A stretch of 64,000 nucleotides of DNA, taken from assembly GCA_963790575.1 (NCBI GenBank), contig CAWBPD010000012.1:620001-684000 (forward strand). The letters run 5' to 3'. The notes below the pieces were generated by a model that was not told the origin of the DNA, ran no database searches, and saw only the letters and a list, made by a program, of their open reading frames with translations. Position numbers and translations under genes: made by a program. Of the stretch, positions 45,010 to 53,731 are shown one piece after another (position 1 is the first letter of the stretch; the number at the start of each line of letters is the position of its first letter). The DNA is from CAVTSA01 sp963790575. Its GTDB lineage: Bacteria; Chloroflexota; Dormibacteria; Dormibacterales; Dormibacteraceae.

Positions 45010-46170
45010 GTGCCTCCCCACTACACGCCCGACGGCAACTGGTTCTGGACCGGGAGCGGATGGATTCGCGCTGACCAGCTCCTGAACCCGACATCGAGCT
45101 CCGGACCCGGCCCGGGGCCGGCCGCGACGTCGCCAGCGCGCACGGGTTGGCGGTGGCGGCCCTGGCTGGCGGGCGCGCTCGCCGCGCTGCTGGTCGCTTC
45201 CCTGTCCCTGGGGGCGGTGGCGATCAACGCAGATCGGCGCGGCGGGTCGGCGCCGCGTTCGCCGGCGGTCCCCCCGGCGGAGAGCATCTTCGCCCTGCCC
45301 TTCAGAGACGACGTCGACTCGGCCGCGATGCAGGGGACGCTCACGCATGACGGTGTGACCGAGGCCGTGGCCGGTGTCCTCGACTTCGCGCCCGGCCGGG
45401 CGCTGCAGCTAACGCTGTATCGGCAAGGCGCCACGGTGGGCGAGTTCCTGGACTGCGCCGGCATCGGGTATCAGCTCCAGGATCAGGGTGGTGCCTGGGT
45501 GGCCACCCCTCAGGTCAGCCTGTTCGACAATGCCCTGGGTTGGTCCGGTGGCCCGCCACCGCCCGGCCTCCGTGTCGCCGGCCGGGAGGCGGTCGCGGGA
45601 GAGGCGGCCTGGCACCTGGAGTCATGGTCGGGCGCCGGGTGGTGGATCGGCGCGCGCACCGGGCACCCGCTGCGCTTTTCCTACCGCAGCTCGAGGTGGC
45701 GGCTCGCCCTCACCTTCGGTGGCTTCAACGAGCAGCCCGCACTCACGGTGCCGCCGCCGGGGAACATCTCCACGCTCGCGGTCCAGGGCACCCCGGGAGT
45801 GGTGGTGACCGCTCCCGGTCTGGCGGTGGAGATCGAGGCCGTGGACCCCACTCCGCGCGGCCTTCCCTCGCCGCCCACCGGGTATCAGTACAAGGCTCTC
45901 CGTCTCTCCTACCAGAACCAGGCGGCGGGACCGATCACGTTCGACAACGCGTTCACCCTCACCGATGCCTACGGCGCCGAATACCAGGAGGCGAGCGGCG
46001 TCCAGGTCGCGCCCGCCCTGCCCCGGCGCCAGGCCCTGGATCCGGCGCAGACAGTCTCGGGCTGGGATGTCTTCGTGGTCGCCCAGGGGACGTACGATCT
46101 CACGCTGCGACTGGGGCCGCCGCCGGGCCCGCAGAACGTCGACTTCCTGGTGACGATCCCGCTCTCCTGA
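45010..46170 (+). CDS. Membrane-anchored protein, paralogue of the 6.3-kb gene
   Basis: 386 residues. It begins directly with PPHYTPDGNWFWTGSGWIRA (DUF2510-like), then a Pro/Ser linker, one transmembrane helix (WLAGALAALLVASLSLGAVA) and an exported part ending in a DUF4352-like domain (YQYKALRLSYQNQAAGPITF). GTG 45010 abuts the TAG of a 15-codon upstream frame (44962-45009), possibly a coupled leader. The 131 bases before it hold no other gene. Function unknown, like its paralogue. Confidence 0.7.
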   Translation: MPPHYTPDGNWFWTGSGWIRADQLLNPTSSSGPGPGPAATSPARTGWRWRPWLAGALAALLVASLSLGAVAINADRRGGSAPRSPAVPPAESIFALPFRDDVDSAAMQGTLTHDGVTEAVAGVLDFAPGRALQLTLYRQGATVGEFLDCAGIGYQLQDQGGAWVATPQVSLFDNALGWSGGPPPPGLRVAGREAVAGEAAWHLESWSGAGWWIGARTGHPLRFSYRSSRWRLALTFGGFNEQPALTVPPPGNISTLAVQGTPGVVVTAPGLAVEIEAVDPTPRGLPSPPTGYQYKALRLSYQNQAAGPITFDNAFTLTDAYGAEYQEASGVQVAPALPRRQALDPAQTVSGWDVFVVAQGTYDLTLRLGPPPGPQNVDFLVTIPLS

Positions 46171-46216
46171 CCGGAACGGGATCGCGTGGAATGGGGCGGC
46201 CGGTGAGAACGGTACG

Positions 46217-47818
46217 ATGCGGAACATGCCGGAGCGGGAGGACGTCGCGTACCTGAGCAGGCTCTTCAGTGAGGGGCGGCTCACGCGCCGGCAGCTGATC
46301 CAGCGATTGGGCGTGCTCGGTCTTGGCGTCCCCGCCATCTCCGCCGTCCTCGCCGCGTGCGGGAGCTCTGGGTCGGGCGGAGGTGGTCAGTCGAGCTCCG
46401 GCAAGATCGCCATCGGCATGAACCAGGAGCCGACCTCTCTCGACCTGCTGAGTCAGGCCACCGCCTCCATCGGCGGCATTCTCCGCGACAACGTGGTCGA
46501 GGGTCTGGTCCGGCTCGACCCGCAAGGCAACATCGTGCCCGCCCTGGCACGTTCCTGGGAGCTTTCCAGCGACAACACGCAGTACACGTTTCACCTCGCG
46601 CAGGGCGCCAAGTGGCACGACGGCTCGCCCTTCTCCTCGGCCGATGTGAAGTACTCGTGGGAGCGGGCGATGGACCCCTCGGCCACCCCACCCAATGCCT
46701 ACGGGGCCTACTGGGCGCCGGTGCAGAGCGTGAACGCCCCCGACGACCACACGGTGGTGGTCAAGCTGAATCAGTACAGCTGGAACTTCCTCTTCCACAT
46801 GACCTACGCCTCGGCCGCCATCGTGCAGCAGAAGAACATCGGTCAGCTCGCCACCAATCCGATCGGAACCGGGCCCTACAAGTTCGAAAACTGGGTTCAC
46901 GGCAGCAACCTGACCCTGACCCGCAACGAGGGCTACTGGGGAACCAAGGCCAAGCTCAAGACGGTCCAGTTCACGTTCATCACCGAACCCAGTTCCATGA
47001 CCAGCGCCCTCACCGGCGGACAGATCTCGATCATCGCCCAGGTCACCGCGCCCTCCACCATCGCGTCGCTGAAAAGCAACGCTTCCTTCAGGGTCCAGGA
47101 GGACGCGCCCGCGGGCAAGGTCATCGTGGCCATGAACAACGCGTCGCCTAAGCTCACCGACGTCCGGGTACGGCAGGCCATCTCGGCGGCGATCGATCGT
47201 TCATCCTGGATCAAGGGCGTCGCCTCCGGCTACGCAGTGCCGATCGGGAGCCACGCCGTGCCCAACAAGACCGAGCCCTACTACATCGACCTCACGAGCG
47301 AGAACCCCTACGACCTGCAGAAGGCGAGGCAATTGCTCGCGGCGGCGGGGGCCTCCAACCTGTCGGTGAACCTGGCCGTCCCCACCGACCTTTGGTACAC
47401 CTCCCCGGGAGCGCAGATCCTGGTCTCGTCGCTGCAGCAGATCGGCGTCCAGGTCCAGGTGCAGAACATGCAGTTCGCTCAGTGGATCGCGCAGGTCTTC
47501 ACCGGTCCCCAGTCGTACGACCTCACGATCATCGACCACGTCGAGAACCGTGACATCTTCAACTACGGCAACCCCAAGTACTACTGGCGCTACGACAATC
47601 CACAGGTCCAGAGCTGGCTGACGCAGGCGGACGCCACGCCCGAAGCATCGGCCCGCAACGCCCTCTACGCCAATGTGCAGAAGACGCTCGCCGCCGAGGC
47701 CGTGAACGGATTCGTGATGTCGTTCAAGACGCTGGCCGTGATCAGCCGCTCGGTGAGCGGATTCGAGGTGTCGGGCCTCTCGCCCTCGATCTACGTGCCT
47801 CAGGTCTCCACCGCTTAG
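46217..47818 (+). CDS. Peptide ABC transporter substrate-binding lipoprotein (family 5)
   Basis: 533 residues. TRRQLIQRLGVLGLGVPAIS followed by AVLAACGSSG is a Tat-like signal with a lipobox Cys. The SBP_bac_5 domain has NQEPTSLDLL, DNVVEGLVRLDPQGNIVPALARSW, the signature AKWHDGSPFSSADVKYSWERAMDP and NPIGTGPYKFENWVHGSNLTLTRN. It captures oligopeptides or similar ligands for the permeases downstream. ATG 46217 is given; ATG 46226 is possible. Confidence 0.92.
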   Translation: MRNMPEREDVAYLSRLFSEGRLTRRQLIQRLGVLGLGVPAISAVLAACGSSGSGGGGQSSSGKIAIGMNQEPTSLDLLSQATASIGGILRDNVVEGLVRLDPQGNIVPALARSWELSSDNTQYTFHLAQGAKWHDGSPFSSADVKYSWERAMDPSATPPNAYGAYWAPVQSVNAPDDHTVVVKLNQYSWNFLFHMTYASAAIVQQKNIGQLATNPIGTGPYKFENWVHGSNLTLTRNEGYWGTKAKLKTVQFTFITEPSSMTSALTGGQISIIAQVTAPSTIASLKSNASFRVQEDAPAGKVIVAMNNASPKLTDVRVRQAISAAIDRSSWIKGVASGYAVPIGSHAVPNKTEPYYIDLTSENPYDLQKARQLLAAAGASNLSVNLAVPTDLWYTSPGAQILVSSLQQIGVQVQVQNMQFAQWIAQVFTGPQSYDLTIIDHVENRDIFNYGNPKYYWRYDNPQVQSWLTQADATPEASARNALYANVQKTLAAEAVNGFVMSFKTLAVISRSVSGFEVSGLSPSIYVPQVSTA

Positions 47819-47823
47819 CGCGC

Positions 47824-48771
47824 ATGGCGTTCCAGGTGGTCTGGCGGCTGGCGCTGCTCCTCCTCTCGTTGCTGGCGGCGTCGATCGTGGTCTTCGTGGT
47901 GATGAACGTGCTGCCCGGGAACCCGGCCGCCGTGATCCTGGGCACGCAGGCGACGCCGGAGGCGGTCCGCACGCTGCAGCAGCAGCTGGGCCTCGACCAG
48001 CCCGGCATCCTGCGTTACTTCCAGTGGCTGGGAGGCATGCTGAGCGGCGATTTCGGCACCAGCTACATCCAGCACATCCCGGTCGGGCCGCTGATCACAC
48101 AGCGGCTGGCGGTGACGGTGCCGCTGGCCGCCTACGGGACGCTGATCTCGCTGGTGGTCTCGATCCCGCTCGGGGTGGCGGCGGCGCTCAACCACCGCAA
48201 CTGGCTCGGGACCTTGATCTCCGCGTTCTCCGTAGGTGGGCTCTCGATCCCCGCGTTCTGGGCCGGGCTGCTGCTGGCGGCGCTGTTCGCCGTCAAGCTC
48301 CGCTGGTTCCCGGTGATCGGGTTCGTGCCCTGGTCGCAGAACCCACTGCAGTCGATCCAGTCGCTGACGCTGCCGGCGCTGGCTCTGGGGCTGATCCAGG
48401 CGGCGGTGCTGGTCCGCTACATCCGCTCCGCGGTGATCGAGGTGCAGCGGGAGGATTTCCTCCGCACCGCGCGCGCCAACGGCCTCACCTTCGGACAGGC
48501 GATCTGGGGCCACGGCCTGCGCAACGCGGCGATCCCGGTGGTCACGGTGCTCGGCCTGCAGCTGACATCACTGCTGGTGGGGGCGATCGTGATCGAGAAC
48601 GTGTTCGCGCTGCCCGGTCTGGGGTTGCTGCTCTTCCAGTCGATCAGCAACCGGGACCTGATCACGGTCCAGGACCTGGTGATGGTGCTGACCGCGTTCG
48701 TGCTGGTGGTCAACTTCCTCACCGACCTCGGGTATCGCTTCCTCGATCCGCGGCTGCGAGCGTCGTCGTGA
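47824..48771 (+). CDS. Peptide ABC transporter permease DppB-like
   Basis: 315 residues, six transmembrane helices. LPGNPAAVILGTQATPEAVRTLQQQLGLDQP is the DppB N-terminal periplasmic region and VQREDFLRTARANGLTFGQAIWGHGLRNAAIPVV is the EAA coupling loop. Its TGA is part of GTGA, which opens the junction mini-ORF to the next permease. Confidence 0.93.
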   Translation: MAFQVVWRLALLLLSLLAASIVVFVVMNVLPGNPAAVILGTQATPEAVRTLQQQLGLDQPGILRYFQWLGGMLSGDFGTSYIQHIPVGPLITQRLAVTVPLAAYGTLISLVVSIPLGVAAALNHRNWLGTLISAFSVGGLSIPAFWAGLLLAALFAVKLRWFPVIGFVPWSQNPLQSIQSLTLPALALGLIQAAVLVRYIRSAVIEVQREDFLRTARANGLTFGQAIWGHGLRNAAIPVVTVLGLQLTSLLVGAIVIENVFALPGLGLLLFQSISNRDLITVQDLVMVLTAFVLVVNFLTDLGYRFLDPRLRASS

Positions 48772-48821
48772 CCCACCCCACGAAACTCCGCAAGCTCCGT
48801 TTCGCGGGGACCCTGGGATGA
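48768..48821 (+). CDS. Junction mini-ORF between dppB- and dppC-like genes
   Basis: Seventeen codons, MTHPTKLRKLRFAGTLG (GTG start). GTGA overlaps the upstream stop, and its TGA overlaps the downstream ATG at 48818. It consists almost entirely of the 34-bp hairpin element. Confidence 0.45.
   Translation: MTHPTKLRKLRFAGTLG
48776..48809. repeat. 34-bp junction hairpin element, copy 2
   Basis: Identical to copy 1 (2712-2745) over the 34 bases, including the loop TCCGCAAGCTCC, although the two copies are 46 kb apart in unrelated operons and read in different frames. Confidence 0.8.
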
Positions 48822-49651
48822 GACGCCGGCGCCGCGTCCCCGCGACGCTGATCGCCGGCGCTGTGCTGGTCGGTCTGGTGGTGGTCACCGCCCTCGTCTC
48901 CTTCGTGTGGACGCCCCACAACGCAGAGCGGGTCGACGTGCCGATCCAGTTCCTGCCCCCAGGCACCCCCGGATACCTGCTGGGAACCGACCAGCTCGGC
49001 CGCGACGTGATCTCCCAGCTCATGGTCGGGGCCCGGATCACCCTGCTGGTTGGGATGGTGACGGTGGCGCTGGCGCTGGTGGTCGGCGTCCCACTGGGAG
49101 GACTGGCGGCGCTCTACCGGCCGTTGGAGGAGGTCATCATGCGGGCCAACGACGTCCTCCTCGCCTTCCCGGCCCTCCTCCTGGCCATGCTCTTCGCCGC
49201 CGCCTTCCGCTCCAGCACGCTGACCTCGATGGTGGCGATCGGGATCGCGTTCGTGCCGGTCTTCGCGCGGGTGGTTCGTGGTGCTGGCCTGCAGGTGGTG
49301 GCCCAGGACTACGTCACTGTGGCACGGGCGTTCGGCGCCCGAGGCTGGTGGCTCTTCGCGCGCCATCTCTTGCCCAATGTGCTGTCACTGGTCATCGTGC
49401 AGGCGACGGTTGCGTTCGCCCTCGCCATCCTCGCCCAGGCCGCCCTTAGCTACCTGGGGCTGGGCACGCCGCCCCCCACGCCCACCTGGGGAGGGATGCT
49501 GAGCCAGGCCCAGACCTCGTTCACGCAGGATGCCTGGCTGGCGGTCTGGCCGGGGGCGGCGATCGCCCTCTCCGTGCTCGGGTTCAACCTGCTCGGGGAC
49601 GGGCTCCGGGACGTGCTCGACCCGCGGCTGGTGGAGCGGGTCGCCGCGTGA
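48818..49651 (+). CDS. Peptide ABC transporter permease DppC-like
   Basis: 277 residues, six transmembrane helices. LLGTDQLGRDVISQLMVGARITLLVG is the DppC signature and DYVTVARAFGARGWWLFARHLLPNVLSLVIVQATV the coupling loop. ATG 48818 overlaps the mini-ORF stop. A relay of two mini-ORFs separates it from the ATPase gene. Confidence 0.93.
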   Translation: MRRRRRVPATLIAGAVLVGLVVVTALVSFVWTPHNAERVDVPIQFLPPGTPGYLLGTDQLGRDVISQLMVGARITLLVGMVTVALALVVGVPLGGLAALYRPLEEVIMRANDVLLAFPALLLAMLFAAAFRSSTLTSMVAIGIAFVPVFARVVRGAGLQVVAQDYVTVARAFGARGWWLFARHLLPNVLSLVIVQATVAFALAILAQAALSYLGLGTPPPTPTWGGMLSQAQTSFTQDAWLAVWPGAAIALSVLGFNLLGDGLRDVLDPRLVERVAA

Positions 49652-49749
49652 CCCACCCCACGAAACTCCGCAGGCTCCCCACCCCACGCAGCCTCGCAAG
49701 CTCGGCTTCGCGGGGGCCCCGGGTCCGTTTCGCGGGGACCTCGGAGTGA
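49648..49749 (+). CDS. Junction mini-ORF 1 between dppC- and dppD-like genes
   Basis: Thirty-three codons starting MTHPTKLRRLPTPRSL (GTG). GTGA overlaps the dppC stop; its TGA (49747-49749) overlaps the GTG of mini-ORF 2. It contains the nested 34-bp element. Confidence 0.4.
   Translation: MTHPTKLRRLPTPRSLASSASRGPRVRFAGTSE
49656..49737. repeat. 34-bp junction element, copy 3, interrupted by a nested relative
   Basis: The outer copy (CCCCACGAAACTCCGCAGGCTCC ... GTTTCGCGGGG, 49656-49678 and 49727-49737) is split by an inner hairpin at 49682-49715: CCCC-ACGCAGCC, loop TCGCAAGCTC, GGCTTCGC-GGGG. The inner one has the same outline and the same GCAAGCTC loop. One element seems to have entered another. 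Confidence 0.65.
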
Positions 49750-49838
49750 GGAGGCCGTTGCCCGGGAAAGGGACGTCTGGGAAGTGCGTTTGCGGGCCGC
49801 TTCCCGGGAAACGGCAAGTTCGAGGCAGCGGCGGGTGA
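49746..49838 (+). CDS. Junction mini-ORF 2 between dppC- and dppD-like genes
   Basis: Thirty codons starting MRRPLPGKGTSGKCVC (GTG). It starts on the stop of mini-ORF 1, and its TGA (49836-49838) overlaps the GTG of the ATPase gene. Element E8 lies inside. Confidence 0.4.
   Translation: MRRPLPGKGTSGKCVCGPLPGKRQVRGSGG
49754..49815. repeat. 62-bp twin-palindrome element E8
   Basis: GCCG-TTGC-CCGG-GAAA (49754-49769), 30 bases, CTTC-CCGG-GAAA-CGGC (49800-49815). CCGG replaces ACGT at the arm centre, the length is unchanged. Confidence 0.75.
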
Positions 49839-50782
49839 GCGCGCTGGTGGAGGCACGGGACCTGCGTGTGCTGGTGGGGACGACGGAGGCGGTGCGGGGG
49901 GTATCGCTGGACCTGGCGCAGGGTCGGCGCACCGGGTTGATCGGCGAGAGCGGGTCCGGCAAGACACTCACCGCGCTGGCGCTGATGGGCCTGCTCCCCG
50001 AGGGGCTGCGGGCGACCGGATCGGTGACGTTGGACGGCCGCCGGCTGCTCGGCCTCGGAGAGCGAGAGCGCGCCCGGCTGCGGGGCGATGCGATGGGGAT
50101 GATCTTCCAGGAGCCTCTGACCGCGCTCGACCCGCTCCAGCGCATCGGAGACGCGATCGCGGAACCGCTCCGCATCCACCGCGGGCTCAGCGGCCAGGAA
50201 GCCCGCGCGCAGGTGCAGGCCCTGCTGCGCCGCGTCGACATGCCGGACCCGGCCGAGAAGATGCGCGCCTACCCGCATCAGCTCTCGGGAGGGCAGCGGC
50301 AGCGGGCCATGATCGCGATGGCGGTCGCCTGCGGCCCCCGGCTCCTGATCGCGGACGAGCCCACCACCGCGCTCGACGTCCCCGTCCAGGCCCGCATCCT
50401 GAGCCTGTTGCGGGGCCTGGTCGAAGAAGAGGGTGCCTCGCTCCTGCTCATCACGCACGACCTGGCCGTCGTCTCTGAGACCTGCGAGGACGTGTACGTG
50501 ATGTACGGCGGCCGCATCGTGGAGCAGGGATCGGTGGACGAGGTGTTCTCGCGACCGCGCCACCCTTACACCGCGGCCCTGCTGGACGCCATCCCGCCCG
50601 TCGACGCGCCGGTCGTGGGCAGGCACCTGCCGGCCATCCCGGGCGTGGTGCCGGGCCTGGGCGAATTCCCCGAGGGCTGCCCCTTTCGGACCCGCTGTCC
50701 CCGGGCCGACGATCGCTGCGTCGAGATGCCCCCGCTGGAGGCAGACGGGCACCGCGCCGCCTGCTGGCACCCGGTCGCATGA
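49835..50782 (+). CDS. Peptide ABC transporter ATP-binding protein DppD-like
   Basis: 315 residues. Walker A GESGSGKTLTALALMG, signature LSGGQRQRAMIAMAV, Walker B LLIADEPTTALDV, H-loop ITHD. The C-terminal oligopeptide/dipeptide extension has its Cys cluster (GCPFRTRCPRADDRC), an [4Fe-4S]-like site seen in DppD/OppD. GTG 49835 overlaps the mini-ORF stop; a longer frame to 49784 only rereads the element. Confidence 0.93.
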   Translation: MSALVEARDLRVLVGTTEAVRGVSLDLAQGRRTGLIGESGSGKTLTALALMGLLPEGLRATGSVTLDGRRLLGLGERERARLRGDAMGMIFQEPLTALDPLQRIGDAIAEPLRIHRGLSGQEARAQVQALLRRVDMPDPAEKMRAYPHQLSGGQRQRAMIAMAVACGPRLLIADEPTTALDVPVQARILSLLRGLVEEEGASLLLITHDLAVVSETCEDVYVMYGGRIVEQGSVDEVFSRPRHPYTAALLDAIPPVDAPVVGRHLPAIPGVVPGLGEFPEGCPFRTRCPRADDRCVEMPPLEADGHRAACWHPVA

Positions 50783-51570
50783 GCACCGCCTCGATAGTGG
50801 AGCCGCTGTTCGTACTCGAGGGGGCCACCCGCACCTACCGTCTGCCCCGGACCACGCTCCGGGGGCCCCGGAGGACGGTGACCGCGGTCAGTCAGGTCAG
50901 CCTCGCTATCCAGCGTGGCGAGACGCTCGGCATCGTGGGGGAGTCGGGCTCCGGCAAGTCGACGCTGCTGCGGCTGCTGCTCGGGCTGGAGGCGCCGTCG
51001 GCGGGGACGGTGCGCTACCTGGGAGCGGACCGGCGACGGGAAGTGGGTGTCGTGTTCCAGGACCCGGTGTCTGCGCTGGATCCCCGGATGCGCGTCTCCG
51101 AGATCATCCTCGAGCCCCTGCGCGTGCAGCGTCTGCCGGGCGGCCTCGCCCGGGTCGCCGAGCTGCTGGAGGCGGTGGGTCTGCCGCCCGGGTCTGCGTC
51201 CCGGTTTCCGCACGAGTTCAGCGGCGGTCAGCGCCAGCGCATCGCGATCGCCCGTGCGCTGGCGCCCCGGCCCGCGGTGCTGCTCGCCGACGAGCCGGTG
51301 TCCGCCCTCGACGTCTCGGTGCGGGCGCAGATCCTGAACCTGCTCCAGGACTTGAAGGAGGAGTTCCGCCTCACCCTGGTGGTGGTCTCGCACGATCTTT
51401 CGGTGGTGCGGCAGCTGTGCGACCGCCTGGTCGTGATGCGCGAGGGCGAGGTGGTGGAACGCGGAGACACGCAGGCCGTGTTCACCGCGCCCCGGAGCGG
51501 CTACACCAAAGAGCTGCTGGCGGCCATCCCCCGCGTGCGCCAACGCCGGTCAGGTGGGGTGGGGTCCTGA
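50779..51570 (+). CDS. Peptide ABC transporter ATP-binding protein DppF-like
   Basis: 263 residues. Walker A GESGSGKSTLLRLLLG, signature FSGGQRQRIAIARAL, Walker B VLLADEPVSALDV, H-loop VSHD. It lacks the longer C-terminal tail of DppD. Its ATG overlaps the dppD stop by a native ATGA without insert, showing the operon's original junction type. It ends the transporter operon. Confidence 0.92.
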   Translation: MSTASIVEPLFVLEGATRTYRLPRTTLRGPRRTVTAVSQVSLAIQRGETLGIVGESGSGKSTLLRLLLGLEAPSAGTVRYLGADRRREVGVVFQDPVSALDPRMRVSEIILEPLRVQRLPGGLARVAELLEAVGLPPGSASRFPHEFSGGQRQRIAIARALAPRPAVLLADEPVSALDVSVRAQILNLLQDLKEEFRLTLVVVSHDLSVVRQLCDRLVVMREGEVVERGDTQAVFTAPRSGYTKELLAAIPRVRQRRSGGVGS

Positions 51571-51627
51571 CGGGGCGTTTTCAGGCCATCCCTTGCCTTT
51601 GAGTTCAGCCTCGTCACCGAGCCCACC

Positions 51628-51671
51628 AAAAAAGGAACGGGTCCCGGGCCACGCCGTCCGAGGCCCGCTCC
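51628..51671 (-). terminator. Intrinsic terminator for the small 74-residue gene
   Basis: On the minus strand GGAGCGGGCC pairs with GGACCCGTTCC (51634-51671) and is followed directly by TTTTTT (51628-51633). It lies 33 bases after the stop of the small gene. It is the only classical stem plus T-run I noticed in the window. Confidence 0.65.
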
Positions 51672-51703
51672 ACGGGAAAAGGGGGGTAGGGGGAGCTTCG
51701 AGG

Positions 51704-51928
51704 TCAGGTCAGGTACGCGCAGAAGGCGCCGGTGGGGGCGACGATTCCGGCTGACACCGCGGCTCCGTAGACGCGTCCGGTGGCGCCGGCCGGCAGCGGG
51801 CGGGACCAGTAGGAGCCGGTGCACCCGGCCGGCAGGGAGGGAGCGATACCCTCGTCGGTCACCACCGCCCGGTGCGCCGTGCGGCAGTTGCAGATGAGCT
51901 CGATCCCGGGCTGGAGCGGTACCTGCAT
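51704..51928 (-). CDS. Small hypothetical protein, 74 residues
   Basis: MQVPLQPGIELICNCRTAHR... to TGAFCAYLT, with four cysteines (CNC, C, C) and a hydrophobic, Gly-rich second half. No family recognised. It is flanked by signals in the right places: a GACAAT box six bases before the ATG, and an intrinsic terminator after the stop, so I take it as a real independent gene. The C-N-C motif may bind metal. Confidence 0.55.
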   Translation of the reverse strand: MQVPLQPGIELICNCRTAHRAVVTDEGIAPSLPAGCTGSYWSRPLPAGATGRVYGAAVSAGIVAPTGAFCAYLT

Positions 51929-51940
51929 GTGCCCATTGTC
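51929..51940 (-). promoter_or_regulatory. Leaderless -10 box of the small hypothetical gene
   Basis: Minus strand GACAAT (51935-51940), six bases, then ATG at 51928. Confidence 0.45.
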
Positions 51941-52002
51941 GAGGCCGGCTGAGCGGAGTTCCAGGGGTCATTCTCCCCACCGTCTTGCTGCCTTTGTCCC
52001 GA

Positions 52003-53175
52003 TCAGATGGGCGCCCCGCCACTCTCGAGATAGCGCCTCGCCGTCTCGGCGAAGATGCGTGCGTAGGCGTAGAGATCGGACACCTCCAGGTACTCGTCGA
52101 CCTGGTGCGCGATCCACTTCCCACCCGGCCCGCAGGTGACGATCGGGATGCCGGCGTCGCGGACCAGGATGGTGCCGTCGGTCGCGCCGGGCACGCCGCC
52201 CAGCACCGGCGCCCGGCCCAGCACGGTCTCGTGCGCGCCCAGCGCCGCGCGGACCAGCGGGTGGCCCTCCGGCGTGTGCGTGGGCGGGCGGTCGTCGATC
52301 ACCTCCAAACGGGCCCCGGCCGGGAGCGCCCCTCGGAGGCGTGCCACCAGGGCCGCGTGGTCGGTGCCGGGGGTCGTGCGCACATCGATCCCGGCCGCCG
52401 CCGAGCCGGGGATCACGTTGAGCTGGACCTCGCTGCCGGCGGCGACCCAGGTCGGCGTCAGGTAGTCCCAGCCCAGGTGGGGGTGCTCGCCGCGCTCGCG
52501 CTGCACCTCCTCCTGCGTCCGGGCCACGAAAGCGAGGTAGCCGGCCAGGGGCGGGATCGGGTTCCTTCCCTGCAGCGGCATCGCCCCGTGCGCCATCTTG
52601 CCCGGCACCTCCACCCGGAGGCGCAGCGCACCCTTCTGCGCGACGCACACCTCCCCTCCCTCCGGCTCGCAGATCAGCGCCGCGTCCAGCCCGGCGGCGT
52701 GGCCCCGCCGGCAGAAGTCCTTGACGCCGAGCATCATGCCCTCCTCGTCGACCAGCGCACCCACCACCAGGCGGCCGGCGAAGCCCTCGCGCGCCAGCCG
52801 GCCGGCCGCGAAGAGCATCGCCGCCACGCCCCCCTTCATGTCGGCGGCGCCCCGCGCGTAGAGCTTCCCGTCCACCACCTCCGCGCCGTAGGGGTCGTGA
52901 GACCAGGCTCGGTGGTCCCCCTCGGTGACGACGTCGGTGTGCCCTTCGAAGAGCAGCGCCGGGCCCGGGCGGTTCCCTTCGATGGTCGCGATCACGTTGG
53001 GCCGGCCGGGCGCCACCTCCTCGATCACCGGCTCCCACCCGAACGCCCGCATCTGGTCGGCCACCACCTCCGCCGCGTCCTGCTCGGTGCCGTCCGTGTC
53101 GGGCTCGTGCACGCTGCGGGCGCGCAGCAGGCGGCGCGTGAAGTGGAGCAGCGCATCGTCGTCGATTCCGGCCAT
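52003..53175 (-). CDS. M20 family peptidase (ArgE/DapE/CPG2-like)
   Basis: 390 residues. LLFEGHTDVVTEGD and YARGAADMKGGVAAML give the first metal ligands, VGALVDEEGMMLGVK the catalytic Glu pair, and VPGKMAHGAMPLQGRNPI lies in the lid. It is a zinc amidohydrolase of unknown substrate. ATG 53175 lies seven bases after TATTCT, suggesting a leaderless mRNA, although GAAGG also lies there. It is divergent from the peroxiredoxin gene 42 bases away. Confidence 0.87.
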   Translation of the reverse strand: MAGIDDDALLHFTRRLLRARSVHEPDTDGTEQDAAEVVADQMRAFGWEPVIEEVAPGRPNVIATIEGNRPGPALLFEGHTDVVTEGDHRAWSHDPYGAEVVDGKLYARGAADMKGGVAAMLFAAGRLAREGFAGRLVVGALVDEEGMMLGVKDFCRRGHAAGLDAALICEPEGGEVCVAQKGALRLRVEVPGKMAHGAMPLQGRNPIPPLAGYLAFVARTQEEVQRERGEHPHLGWDYLTPTWVAAGSEVQLNVIPGSAAAGIDVRTTPGTDHAALVARLRGALPAGARLEVIDDRPPTHTPEGHPLVRAALGAHETVLGRAPVLGGVPGATDGTILVRDAGIPIVTCGPGGKWIAHQVDEYLEVSDLYAYARIFAETARRYLESGGAPI

Positions 53176-53217
53176 CCTTCGCAGAATAGGGACCCGGCAG
53201 TCGCCGGTTGCACGGGC

Positions 53218-53673
53218 ATGGCACTGAAGACCGGAGATGTGGCGCCCGACTTCCGCCTGCCCGACCAGGACGGCAACACCGTTTCGTTGGGAGACTTCGC
53301 GGGGCGGAAGCTGCTGCTCTACTTCTATCCCAAGGACGACACCCCGGGCTGCACGGCGGAAGCCTGCGAGTTCCGGGACGCCCGCGAGCAGTACGCCGAG
53401 CGAGGCATCGCCATCGTCGGCGTCTCGGCCGACGACGGAGCCAGCCACCGACGGTTCCGCGCCAACCACGGCCTGCAGTTCCCGCTCCTGAGCGATGTCG
53501 ACGGGACGGTGTGCAAGGCGTACGACAGCTGGGGGACCAAGCAGTTGAGCATCGGCGAGTTCACCGGCGCCTTCCGCTCCACCTTCCTGATCGACGAGCA
53601 GGGCAAGATCGCGGGCGCCTGGTACAACGTCACCCCGCAGGGCCACCCGGAGGCGGTACTGGCCGCGATCTGA
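53218..53673 (+). CDS. bcp: Bacterioferritin comigratory protein (BCP/PrxQ) peroxiredoxin
   Basis: 151 residues. GDVAPDFRLPDQDGNTVSLGDFAG opens the thioredoxin fold. DDTPGCTAEACEFRD holds the peroxidatic Cys and, five residues on, the second Cys typical of the atypical 2-Cys PrxQ group. It reduces peroxides with thioredoxin. No strong ribosome site is seen. Confidence 0.93.
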   Translation: MALKTGDVAPDFRLPDQDGNTVSLGDFAGRKLLLYFYPKDDTPGCTAEACEFRDAREQYAERGIAIVGVSADDGASHRRFRANHGLQFPLLSDVDGTVCKAYDSWGTKQLSIGEFTGAFRSTFLIDEQGKIAGAWYNVTPQGHPEAVLAAI

Positions 53674-53731
53674 CGCGACATTGCCGGCGTTGCAACCTCA
53701 TCCCGGCGCGAGTGGGGCGATTCGACAGCAG

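Noticed and set aside
49784..49834. Longer start for the DppD-like ATPase at 49784
   Set aside because: The extra 17 residues are only the translated right part of element E8; GTG 49835 overlaps the preceding stop and begins at the family's normal N-terminus.
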